A DNA stretch of 64,000 bases, taken from contig JARUPZ010000018.1 of NCBI GenBank assembly GCA_031213475.1, forward strand, positions 4,625,680-4,689,679, in the 5' to 3' direction. Shown here in pieces: positions 1 through 12,188 of this stretch. Numbering within the stretch: the first letter of the stretch is position 1; every line of letters begins with the position of its first letter. This stretch comes from Nereocystis luetkeana. Taxonomy: Eukaryota > Sar > Phaeophyceae > Laminariales > Laminariaceae. The position numbers were made by a program, and so were the translations under genes. The notes under the pieces were generated by a model that ran no database searches, had not been told where the DNA came from, and saw only the letters and a list, made by a program, of their open reading frames with translations.

Positions 1-30
1 GTAAAAGTGATGAAAACAAAAAAAAAAAAA
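1..30 (+). repeat. SINE-1 3' tail remnant
   Basis: GTAAAAGTGATGA followed by an A-run is the last part of the SINE-1 repeat (compare about 3400-3417). The rest lies outside the window. Confidence 0.4.
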
Positions 31-1012
31 TGAACAGAAGCACCTGGGTATTCATCTCCTGCGACCACGGACAGCATTGTATTTTGCGTTAATGGGAGAA
101 CAACAACAACAATAGGAACAACGTGTTATGGTATACCATACATATGTTTCGTCCTTTTCTTGTTCATACGAGTATTACCTCTCGACTGATCACTTTTGTA
201 AACAGAACGGCAGCATGGTCGACAGAGGAAGCCCGTCCGGACACGCTTGCCGACGTTTGGGCGCGAACATATAATATGATACCTGGTACCTGGTACCTTG
301 GACAGGAAGGAGTACTCGTACTCGCAGTATGTATCTCCCGCTACATGTGTCACGTTGTTGAAGTATTATTATTACAGAACAAATACTGCTGCTGCTGAAG
401 AAAAATGCTAGGCGAAAGGCGGTAAATAATTGCTTTGAAAGCTCGCTACAAACACTGCTCCTATGCATAGGCATATGCATGCACAGCCTGGCGTCATGCT
501 CAAGGAGACGCCACGCGGAGCAGCTGCTACCGCGGTATCATCGTAGCCAGGTACACACGGCACAGAGAGCGGTGCGAAGCACGAGGGGTACGTAATAATA
601 GTATAATAGTATCTACGACGACGGTGAATCCTTACATTGAATCGACCGCGAAAGTTGGGGTGTGTTCGTCCCTCTGGTACCAAACTATGGGTTTTCCATT
701 CCGGCTACAGAAGACAACTCTACCACAGATGAACACACCAATACGCACCTGAGGCGGTGAGAGGCTCGACGACTGTTGCCATCTTGCTGCGCATCAATTT
801 GAACCAACGCCAACGATTGACGATAGGATGGTGTTCCGAGAGTATTTTAGGTGCTCATTTGCTTCGAAGGCGTTTATATTTTTTCTGAAACCTCTAACAT
901 CCCCCTCCTGTGATCCGTTATTTTGTTCGACGAAAATTTACCACGTTGCAGTTTTTTCGAGAGGCTTGCCGTGCATAGGCAATCGGAAGCTTCTACGAGC
1001 CGTCGCCCAACT
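31..1012. other. Region upstream of LOG exon 1
   Basis: No gene, repeat family or clear core promoter element recognised apart from a TACCTGGTA doublet near 280-296. It should contain the LOG promoter and 5' UTR. Confidence 0.4.
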
Positions 1013-1067
1013 ATGGCGAAATCTAAAGAAGGAACGCACACGTTTTGCGTCTACGGCTCCAGCTCGG
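1013..1067 (+). CDS. LOG: LOG exon 1
   Basis: Codes for the N-terminus [18 protein letters not shown] plus the first base of a split codon (phase 1). The donor is GTGAGA at 1068. It resembles plant LOG N-termini (KSK..RICVFCGSS). Intron 1 is 309 bp. Confidence 0.72.
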
Positions 1068-1535
1068 GTGAGACTGGCAGAGCTACGTATGAGCACCGGC
1101 ACTTGTTGCAAAATATCGCCACTTTCGACTTGCCGACCCGACGCAAAACTGCGCAACAACACCCAACAAGTCGATGCTCCGAACGGCCGTGTGTAGTTGG
1201 TAGGTAGCACAGATGAGCGCGTGCGGATAGGGCGCCCTACGCCCTGTGTCTGAACATGACACCTCACATCTGGCCATCCCACTGCTCTGCTCATATCCCT
1301 AGACATCCCTGGTCCGCTCGCGTCCCTCCTCCCCTCTCCCTCTGTCCTGGAATTTTGTTGCTCCAACACCGACCAGCTAACACGCCCCAATCTTACTTGG
1401 ATGTTTCACGCAAGCTGGGGAATCTTTTGGCAGATGGTGGCCACTTGACAGTCAACGGAGCGGGGCGGGTGAGTACTTGAGAGTCCATCGGCGTGTGTGT
1501 TTCAGCTTTGCTTTTGTGAGTTCGGCTTACCGCAG

Positions 1536-1578
<43 letters not shown>

Positions 1579-4500
1579 TGTGTTTAGTATCGTGAACCCG
1601 TTTGCGTCGTACACCCAGCGAGCAGTATGTTTCAGGCGCTCTTGCTCTGTCCACGTACGACCAGTGGCAAGTACGAGTGCAAGCACAGGTACTTTATTCC
1701 CTACCCCACCCTGCCTGGTAGTGTGTGTACCTGGCACACACAAAACTATAGGTAGGTGCATATTTACCAAAATTAGTCTGCGGCTAATATGATACGACGT
1801 ACAGCAACAGGTGTCCCGCGCCCTTGCCACCCGGAGAAAATTACAGGTAGTGTCGCTGCTGCAGCTGTCCTTGCGTCTTTGCCCGCAGAAGGTTGTGGGG
1901 CATACTTATGCAAGCATCAGATCTCCTCCTATATATAGTTGCAGCCAGCCCTGCTTGCTCTGCGTGCTGGTACGTAGGTGCGTAACGTCCTTGTACTCGT
2001 ACTCGTACTCGTCATGCACAGCAATGATTTCGTGATATCGTCGTATGTATCTCACGCCTTGTCCTACATCGGTCCGAGTAGTCGCGACTGACGTTTTTGG
2101 CCGGGCGGGCAGGCCAGGGCAGGCATACGTGTATACGGATATCAGGTACGAGATCATACTCGTATCATGCGCGTATACACCATCTACCAAGTATACACCA
2201 GGTACAATACGTTGACTTTGACTCTACATTACTATTATTAATAATAATGCCTGGTATTCTAAACAGCAAAATCTTGACGAGGAGTGTTTTTCAGTTTTTT
2301 TCAGTATTTTCCCGAAATTTAGGTATTTTCCTATAGGAAAAAACCGACAAATACCGAAATTTCGTGAAAATACTGAAATAAACCTAAAAAACAGCCCTCG
2401 TTAAGATCGACCCGACTGTAAGTTGTACTCTGTATTTCTGTCCCTGAATATAACGACAGCAGTAGTTTGGATCAAATATTGATGAACAAACAGTCCTCAT
2501 ATTTATCAGCATATTTATCAGGTACGTACAGAGTAGAATCTTGCATAAAACAGCCGAGAGAATACCGCCTACATCAGATATCTGGTACCTGGTACGTACG
2601 TGACGTACGTAGTGTGGTGTGTGTGCGATGTGTGATTGATGTGTGCGTGTGTTTTCTGGTCAGAAATCACGAAGTCTGCACCAGGTCATCATGAAGAAAG
2701 CATGCCCCGTCTCTCCCCAGTGCATTTTCTTCGTCACCTGCCCTGCTGTTGCTGCTGCTGCCGCTGTTGCTGATGCTGCTGATGCTGCTTGCGAATCTTG
2801 TTTTTTTTTTTCTTTCTTTCCTTTTGTTGTTTTCGCCCTTCTTTTTTTTTTTTATCTCCCTGCTACAACTAACTGCTGTATAATACCAGGTATGTATTCA
2901 GAATCGTAAACATGTAGATCAGATCCGGGGTCACATACTGGTGGCAAGCTCTCGTCCCCGCCCCCCCCCCCACTACGGTTTTGTGTTTAATTTTATCGCG
3001 AGAAGGCTTCGGCCGCTTCTTCCCTCGTCCACTCGTGTCTAATTGCGCGCTATTCATACCGTCATTACTATTTGTTCCGTTTACCATCTGACAATGGCGT
3101 CCCCGGTGGCTTGGTAGGTGGTCCGCGTGCCCATCAAGATTAATTTTGTTGGTTCAAGTCTCACCGAGTGCATGCTCGTAGGGGCTTTTTCTTGCATAAA
3201 AAAAAATGATCAGCGGAAAGCGCGAGAGCGCGAGTTAGTTACTTTCGATGAAAATCGACGAGCAGTGGGAATGCTGAACCCTATGCGCGACAAAAAGTAA
3301 AGGCACGTACCGGGGGGGAGAAGGGTAGAAGGGTAGACACCTGTGACCACGGCTTGTCCAGAAGATCGCCGAGGGTAAAACCTCCCACGAGTTAGGCTGG
3401 AAAGTAAAAGTGATGATTTAAACGAACACAAGAAAAATACTTGAGTTAGCTACATTCGATGAAAATAGACGAGCGGTGGGAATGCTGAACCCTATGCGCA
3501 ACAAAAAGTAAAGGGACGTACCGGGGGGGAGAAGGGACGACACCTGTGACCACGGCTTGTCCAAAAGATCACTGAGGGTAAAACCTCCTACGAGTTGGGC
3601 TGGAAAGTAAAAGTGATCGACTAAAAAAAAAAAAAAACGTGTAGCGCTTGTTTCGATGATAGCCATCCACATATAAAAGTGAACCTGGTGTATATTATTA
3701 TTAATAATCATATAATCCCTGTCGCCCCGGTGGTTCAAGTGGTTAACCTCGAATTCTACTTGTGTTTGATGTCCTGGGTTCGAGACCCAGGTGGGTCGGA
3801 CATTTGACTTTATTTGCAAAAATAAAAATAAAAAGGATTCAATTGTTGAGAGCGCCTTGCAGCGTGGGTAGGCACAATTCGACGCGAGTCGACGAGGGAA
3901 GAAAAGGCTGAAATATTTTCGCGATAAAAATGAAGGCACGTACCGTAGCGGGAAGGGGGTAGAAGAGCCTGCTATGTGACCCCGGATCTGAGTTACGAGT
4001 TGGAAGGAGAGAGAGAAAAAGATGTGCGAAGATAATGAATGGGATGAGCAAAAATAAAATAAAAAAATGACTTTTTAATTATTCTTGGCATCCGACAAAA
4101 TGTTCACCTGGTACCTGGTACGTATGTATAATATTAATATTACGGGGGGCCATAGTTAACAGGACCAAATATTGTTAGTAAAAATGGTTAAACATATAGG
4201 TTTTTATGTGTACCATAGGTCCTGTTAACTATGGTCCCCCGTAATAGCATAAGCTTCACAATGTTCAAAGATGATACCAGGTAACTCGTAAACACACAAT
4301 AGAGAAGAAAACCACGGGCACAGAAAGAGCTCTCTGAATAAAGTCTACCGGTAACTCCCTTCTGTAGCTACTTCCGGATTGAGCTCTAATAGACGACTCC
4401 GTTTTGACTGCCATTTTGCTTTCCTTACACCTCTCTTTCCATAGCGTACTCTTGTTTTCTACGTATATACGTACCAGGTATTATATTGTTGTTGTGACGT

Positions 4501-7500
4501 GTCAGTACGTCATTTGTTCTCTCCGTCTTTTTTTTTTTTTTTTTTTCCATCCCATTCGTTATCTTCGCACGTCTTCTTCTCTCTCTCCTTCCAACTCGTA
4601 ACTCAGATCCGGGGTCACATAGCAGGCTCTTCTCCCCCCTTCCCGCTACGGTACGTGCCTTCATTTTTTATCGCGAGAAGATTTCAGCCTTTTCTTCCCT
4701 CGTCGACTCGCATCGAATTGTGCCTACCCACGCTGCAAGGCGCTCTCAACAATTGAATCCCTTTTTTTATTTTTGCAAATAAAGTCAAAAGTCCGACCCT
4801 CCTGGGGCTCGAACCCAGGACTCAAACAAGTAGAACCACTTGAACCATGGCATGCCACGATTGATACTAAAAGATGTACCTGTTGTTATCACATCGGTAG
4901 AGGAAGTGCCCGCGCTCCTTCCTCTACCTCCTGATATATACCGTGCCACTCCGTACCTAAATATAAAGACCGTTCTAACATAAATATTGAGTGAAAAACG
5001 TTCCTCATGTTTAGGGACTTGGTGGGAATCTCTATTACGGGGGACCATAGTTAATAGGACCAAATATGGTTGGTAAAATTTATTAAATATAAAGGTTTTT
5101 ATGTACACCACAGGTCCTATTAAACATGGTCCCCCGTAATAATACTCCGTCCGTCCGCCGCGAAACCGAAACCCCAGTCCAAGTACGTACGTAGCCGCAT
5201 TTCCCTGGTTTTCATATTACCCTTGTACGAACCTTCGAACTCAATTGACACGCATTCATATCTAGGAGATCAACCCCCTTAGTACCGCAGTCCCGATTCG
5301 GGGACAAACCACTTTAATTATTCCACGTGATTTTTTCCCCCCCAAAACGGGACTGGGGTCCTGAAGGCGCCGCTCAACCCCCCTCAAACAAACACGCAAA
5401 CAGCAGTGGGAACGAACCAAGAAACAGAACGGAACGTTCTCTTGCCAGATAAATTGAATGATTGCTTCTGATTGTCGTACGATGGCGCACATTGTAGATT
5501 CCATGCAGCCCCCCGTGTGAGCGTGTGAGCGTGTGAGCGTGTGAGCGTGTGAACGTGTGGACCAGTGATTCTTGGAAGAGGATGAAAATGGGTTGACCCG
5601 CTTGTTACCTGTCGGATAACGGCCAAAATAGGCCGTGCTTGCGTATAGTTATTACGTACGTACGCGCACACTTTTTGACGAAAACTCGGCCTCCTTTCGG
5701 GTGTTTACGGCCAAAACAAGGGAACGTTCACGAGGGTGCTTCCTGGCTATGAAGAATCGAGAGGCACCTCCAAAGCCAAACGTGGGCAATAAAAATGTTT
5801 TTGTTTTTGAACGCAACCTACATGACTTGAAGGGTCCACGCCAATGGTTGTAAACGCCCAATTGGCTGGCGGGGACATCGATGAAGGGGCCGAATCTCTC
5901 GTGCACATCAGAGTGCCCCCTGCGCTTGCTCCCCGGGCAAGGCCAACGTACCCGTGCATACCTGGTACCGCATTTGCTTTTGTTTTTGCTTGCGCTTAGA
6001 CTTCTCGGCCTCCCGAGCCACCGTCGCCATTGCCGCAGCAAGTCGCAGGGCCACAGCGCACAGCGCAAGCTCAAGGTCCGAAAGCGGCAGCCTTGCCCGC
6101 CGGGGGAGAAAATGCAGGCGTTGCCATTGTCATTGTTTATCACTTTAGCTTTCCAGCTTAACTCGTACGAAGATTTGTGCTGAGCGATCTTCTGGACAAG
6201 CCGTCGCCACAACTGTCGTCCCCTCTCTCACCCGGTGCCTTCCTTGTAATCGCGCATAGGGTTCAGCATTCCCGCTGCTCGTCGATTTTCATCGAAAGTA
6301 GCTAACTCACGCTCTCGCGCTTCTCGCTATCCAATTTTCAAGCAAGAAACAGCCCCTACGAGTATGCACTCGGTGGGGCTCGAACCCACGAAATTGATTC
6401 TAGTAGGCACGCGGACCACATAACAAGTGACCGGGGACGCCGCCTTAGAAACTCATGATTTTTGCTAGTAGGGGACATGGGGCGTGGCGTATTTACCGCA
6501 GCCAAGACTCATCTATTACCGCTAAAACGCTAAAACAGCTTTCGCCGTAAGGCTAATTATTTCGCCGTCGGATTGGAAGGATCGGAGAGAGATCGGTTCC
6601 CGACCCACTCTAAGTTCGACCGGGTGTGTCTGGATGCCTTCCTTCCCTGTCGTCCGTCGGATCGAGTTTGCGGTCTTCGTGCTTTTTGAGAGTATTGCAG
6701 GCGGAAGTATGCTGAAAACTGCTTCGTGTCCTGCTCGCGGGTTCTAGGAGGTGCCGCAGCACAGCTCGGTGCCGTGGTTACATGGTGTCACACCCAAGCT
6801 ATGCCACCGATGGGGGGCGAGAGTACGGACTCTGGGGGGGGGGGGGAACCGATGCCATAGAACGCTTTTACCTCATCAGCATGGCAATCGTCATATATAC
6901 AGGTATACAGGATAGACAACCCAATGACAAGAAGCGGTGAAAAGCCAGGAACACCGGGGTGGCCGAAGCTCAGTACGTACGCCACCCCTGAATACGAAGA
7001 GGCGAGATACACGCCACGCACGATGACGGCCCGCGCTAAAATTGCATCCTTTTTTTGTGAAGTAGGCGGTAATACTGCGGTATCTTTACCCCCCCCCCCC
7101 CCCCTCCCTCCCTTGGTCATACGACTACGGCCATGCATGAGATCGAGTACATCTCTCCTATCGAGTACACCCCACCCCACCCCCTCCCCTCCCCTCGCGT
7201 TAGACCATTTGTGCGAGGTAAAAAACCTTTACTCCGCACAGGTGGGAATGATCGTATCACGCAGCGTTCAAGGTAAGGCACCTAAGAGGCAGTTACATAG
7301 TACTTCCGTTGCTGTCTCTGGAATTGCCTACACACCGGAAGTTGAATGAACTCATTGAAGCTGCCATCCATATGCAAGTCCGCCTCACAAGCGGTTATTA
7401 GTAGGATGCAGCTCACCCTTCATGCGACTCGACGGACACCCCACGGCACTTCGCGCTTGGTGCAAGCAATGTTTGCCTGGTCGGTGAAAACCCGACGTGC

Positions 7501-10500
7501 TCCGTCCCGGCATTGTAGGGATGCGAGGGTCTATGGTCATACGACTACGGCCATGCATGAAATCGAGTGCATCTCTCCTATCGAGTACACCCCCCCCCCC
7601 TCCCTCCCTCCCTCCCTCCCTTGGTTCGAGCTGTCATCCATATGCAAGCGTGTCCGCCTCAAAAGCGGCTTATGGTAGGATGCAGCTCACCCTTCATGCG
7701 ACTCGCCGAACACATCACGGCGCTTCGCGCTTGGTGCAAGGACCTATGGCACACGACTATGACCATACATGGCATGAGTACACGTCCTTTCTTCCCGTCC
7801 CGGTGTTGCCAGTTCCGGTATCGACGGCAGTTTTTTTTTTTTTTTCTCCGTTGGTTGGTTCCCTCCTTCTTCGTGCGTGCACCGGGTTGCCTTGCCGTTC
7901 CGCTCCTCTCCGTGGCATGCCAACTTAACACGATGGCCAACTTCACGATGGTGTCCACCCTATATAGCGTCGACACGCCCGCGCTACCTGCATACGTGCC
8001 CGCAGTGGCACCTCCCTTCTGTGCCGCGCTGCTTCCGGCTGCCCTTTGGCCTTTGCCTGTCGAGCCCCTTCAAACTCTTCGTGGGCTGCTTCTTTTTCAG
8101 CACATCGTCGGTGTTCGCTCTTCTTCTTGTCATTCCTGTGTACGGGGGGGGGTATAGCGCTCGTACCGCCGACAAGCTCTTCGCGCAACACCTCTCTTCG
8201 GCGGGCGCCCCCCCCGCACATTCGTGCGATGCCCCCCCCCCCGAGTAACCGTTGTCCGAAAATCAGCCAGTGCTGTCGCAGCCTGTCAAAGGCGAGCGCG
8301 TCGGCGGAGGGAAGGGTGTGTGAAGGAGAGGTATGACCAAAACTGCTCCAAGTCTGGCTTGCCGCGTGACTGCCTTGTCTTCGGGACTTGCTTCCGACTA
8401 TTATTTGGATACGGCCCTACTCGTCGAGCGAAGACTACCAGCACGAGCCTCCCTCCCTCCTTGACACAACCCCCCCCCCCCCCCCCCCAAGTCCGCCTCA
8501 AAAGCGGTTATTAGTAGGATGCAGCTCACCCTTCAAGCGACTCGCCAGACACCTCACGGCGGCTTCGCGCTTGGTGGAAGCAATGTCAATGTCTGCCTGG
8601 TCGGTGAAAACCCGACGTGCTCCGTCCCGGCATTGTAGGGATGCGAGGGTCTATGGTCATACGACTACGGCCACCCCCCCCCGCGCTCTCCGAAGCGTCA
8701 ATGGTATATGTATTATTGTTTGTTATTAATTGAAGGACCAGAACTGCCTGCTGAGCTGCGTGTTGATGGTCATCGTGTGACCACCGCTGTAGCACGCCCA
8801 GCAAGCTGCCGGGGCATGCTGGTTACCCGACACTACTACCCAATGGCCTACTGAAGTCGCGTGACTCAAGTGCTGTAGTGCAGTGGGTAGTGCTCCATAT
8901 CCGACGAAATACATGTTGTCGTGCTTGTTGAATCTCGCCGACTTCGTACATGACCTTAAAAAAACATCTCGGGGGCTCTCCCCTCGCATCGTGTTAATAA
9001 ATACTACCAGTACATACCCTGGTATTGCAGTGTCCAGTAGGAGCACAATACTTTAACCGTTAATTGTGCCTCCAGCGCACACGCTCGACAAAAACAAATA
9101 TCAAGTCTGCGAAATTCGAACGCGCGACAGATTCTTTGTGGTTGCCTGGCGCTGCCCACTTGCCTACAGAATCAAGTGACCGAATAGGCCAGTTGGCAGT
9201 GCTACACAACCAACAAATGGTGGCCAGTGTTGGGTTCGAATCTCGCCTTGCTTCTTACGTTCCAGGTAGCTGTTATTTCCGAGCGTGCGCGCTGGAGATA
9301 CAGCCGTTAGTGAATGCTTGTGATGGTGTGCCCCTGGATACACTAGTAATACTACGTGGAGAGAGGGCGCCGGAGATCAATGCAGCAAGGTGGGATGGTG
9401 GGATTTATCGAGTCCGAAAGTATATATCTGTTTGGTTTTGTTTCGCTACCCACTGACGTACTTACGCTACTATGATGAACAGTAGGGGTGTTTGCGAAAA
9501 CAATGGTTGGGAGTAGCAATCCCAACCCACGAAAAATATTTGCTGAGGGAAAAAATGGCCCGCAGACGACGTTTCTGACGTGCATACATTCATGGGTTGG
9601 ATAACTCTGTGGGTTGGTTGGCAAACGGAGCAACATTGACTCGATGAGCTCTCTCCCCTTCTCCGTCGGTTTCATATCGTTTTATGTCCCAACCATATTG
9701 GATCATCGCAAAACACCCTACTATTTATAAGTAGTACGGCGGTGAGTATATCGTAGTTCCATGTAACCTATAGGGCAGGGATCAACGCTACCTACGCCCG
9801 ATGCTATCAATAGAACGCGCTCAGGGCGTGTCTTAACTCCCGCCAAAGAGCATGGGAACGAGCGGAACGGAACGAGTCCGTTCGTGGTCATTCGTTCTGT
9901 TCCTACCTAAAAAAACTTGTTCCCAAGGGGTCCATGCAGAATCCTGGGCCTCGCCAGCCGAATCGGCACGGACGGTATCTTTTGCACGTGCCACGGCAAA
10001 TTGGTGTCCAGATCCATCTTCATCTACATCAAATAATCTGCTATTTGTTCCCGTTCGGTCGGGCCGTCCGGTCCTCCCAAACAAGAAAAAGGGGTGCAAC
10101 ACTTCTTGTTCCTCTTCCTAGATATACTGTTTTTCTCGGGCTGCACTGAGTCTATTCGTTTCCCACAACCAATTAACACCAATTCATGCGGCAAATAATA
10201 CTTCATTCGGTTCGTTCCAATGCTCTCTGGGGGGGGGGTTAAGACACACCCTCACAGCCGCTGACACTCTACCCCTTCAGGACTGCAGTCCCGTTTTGGG
10301 GACGAACCCGTCAAATTCTAACTCTGAATAGTTTATCCCCTAAACGGGACTGACTGCGGTCCTAAAAGGGTTAACAGAAACCCTTTTTTACGGGGGACCA
10401 CAGTTAATAGGACCTATGGTATACATAAAAACCTATATATTTGACCATTTTTACCTACTATATTTGGTCCTATGAACTACGGTCCCCCGTAATAGCGCGA

Positions 10501-12156
10501 AAAGCGCGCCCGTTTGACGTTACCATCACCACTACCAACTGCTTGCAGCATCGCCAGTGATAACAGCATCTAGGGAGTCGATCATCCCCTCTGTCTGGTG
10601 GAACACATGCTGGTGTTGTTGTTGAGATCCGTCATGGGCCATCAGGCGAACCACCAACCGTACCGCTTGCGTGTTGGCGTTCCTGCGTCAGCCTACAGCA
10701 GCAGCAGTCAGCAGCGGTCAGCAGTGATGACGCGGACCAAAATTCCGTTATTTTTCACGAAGAAAGTACCGTATCACACTATTACGGGGGGCCGTAGTTA
10801 ACAGGACCAAATATTGTTAGTAAAAATGGTTAAACATACAGGTTTTTGTGTGTACCATAGGTCCTGTTAACTATGGTCCCCCGTAATAGGGTGGTAAGTG
10901 AACACACACCCCTGGGACGATTTTCAGACCCGGTTGCCTTCAAAACATTGGGGGGGGGGGGGGGGGCACACGCAACGAAAATGGTGGCTCTGGAGGAAAT
11001 ATTTCGTCGAGAAGTTTGCATATATAGACGCATCGCTCGTCGTATTCGGTACGGTCGTATTCGGTACGCCCTCCCCGTTTTCGAGAAACCCAGCTCCGAA
11101 AAATCGTCCGAGGGGGTGTGTTATCTTATCACCCTATTACGGGGGACCACATTAAATAGGACCTACGGTACACACAAAAACCTACCAGGTATGTATTTTA
11201 CCTATTTTTTACTAACAATATTTGGTCATATTTACTATGGTCCCCCGTAAGAGTGTGATACGGTTCGCAAGTTACGAAGAAACATCGTGAGAGGAGACTG
11301 AGGTTTACACATGCTTGCCTATTGTTGCTCCCGTATATCACGTGTACGCATCGTGGAGACCCTCGGGCGGGTGTTATTGGAGAATTGAGCAATGGGCCGA
11401 ACGCCGTACCGACGACGCCAGGGCGTGATGACCGGAAAAAAAAAAAAAACGCCCGTGGTATAAGATGTGTTGTTAACACGTACCTGGTACGAAAAAATAT
11501 TGGGCGAAATTGAATTATAATAAGTGACAATTCCGACAAGTAAGAAAGCCTTCTTAGCGCACGGGCCAGTAGCCCTAGGGCGCGCTTTGTCGTTCCTCCG
11601 CCCCCGTTTGTACCTCTGTTGTCTTCTCAGGTAGTGTGGGCTATGACAGTGGCAACAAAGGGTCGATGCCGTCCCCCCCGTCGCCAACAGGAAGAAACAC
11701 GTTGTCGTCTACCAGTATACTCGAGACAAGCTCAACCTTATACCTGGTACCAATGTAGTGTATGTCAAAATAGAAACTTCGATTATTAGATATATCGCTG
11801 AAAACATCGGGTGGGTGGGTGGGTGGGTGGGTGGGTTGGTGGGTGGCCACCCAAGAGAGATACCTCTTGTCTGCTGTTTTCCGTGGCGAAGCTTGGCCTC
11901 ATTTGAGTTGTGAAACTTGGTCTGGCCTTCTCCTAGGATTGCCTCCTTATTTTCCTACAGGGGTGCAGCCGGTAGGAGATGTTCGTTACATTCCTTTGCC
12001 CCCCGCGATCCGTAGGATTCGTCCGTATTTTCCGAGCCAGTTCTTTGTGTGAGATATACCTGGTAGTTGCGGAAGAAAACAGTCAGTGGCAACATCTTCC
12101 CGCGGCCGGTGTTCCCACCCTTTCCTTACTCGAGTATATATCCCGCGCTGCTCGCG

Positions 12157-12188
<32 letters not shown>

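Noticed and set aside
5033-5141. MITE-T hairpins considered as transcription terminators or microRNA precursors
   Set aside because: The same unit recurs nine times with TA at the borders, so a mobile element is the simpler reading.
7346-8157. Several plus-strand ORFs of 96-196 codons
   Set aside because: They run through C-tail repeats and C-runs in several frames; repeat-derived, not host genes.
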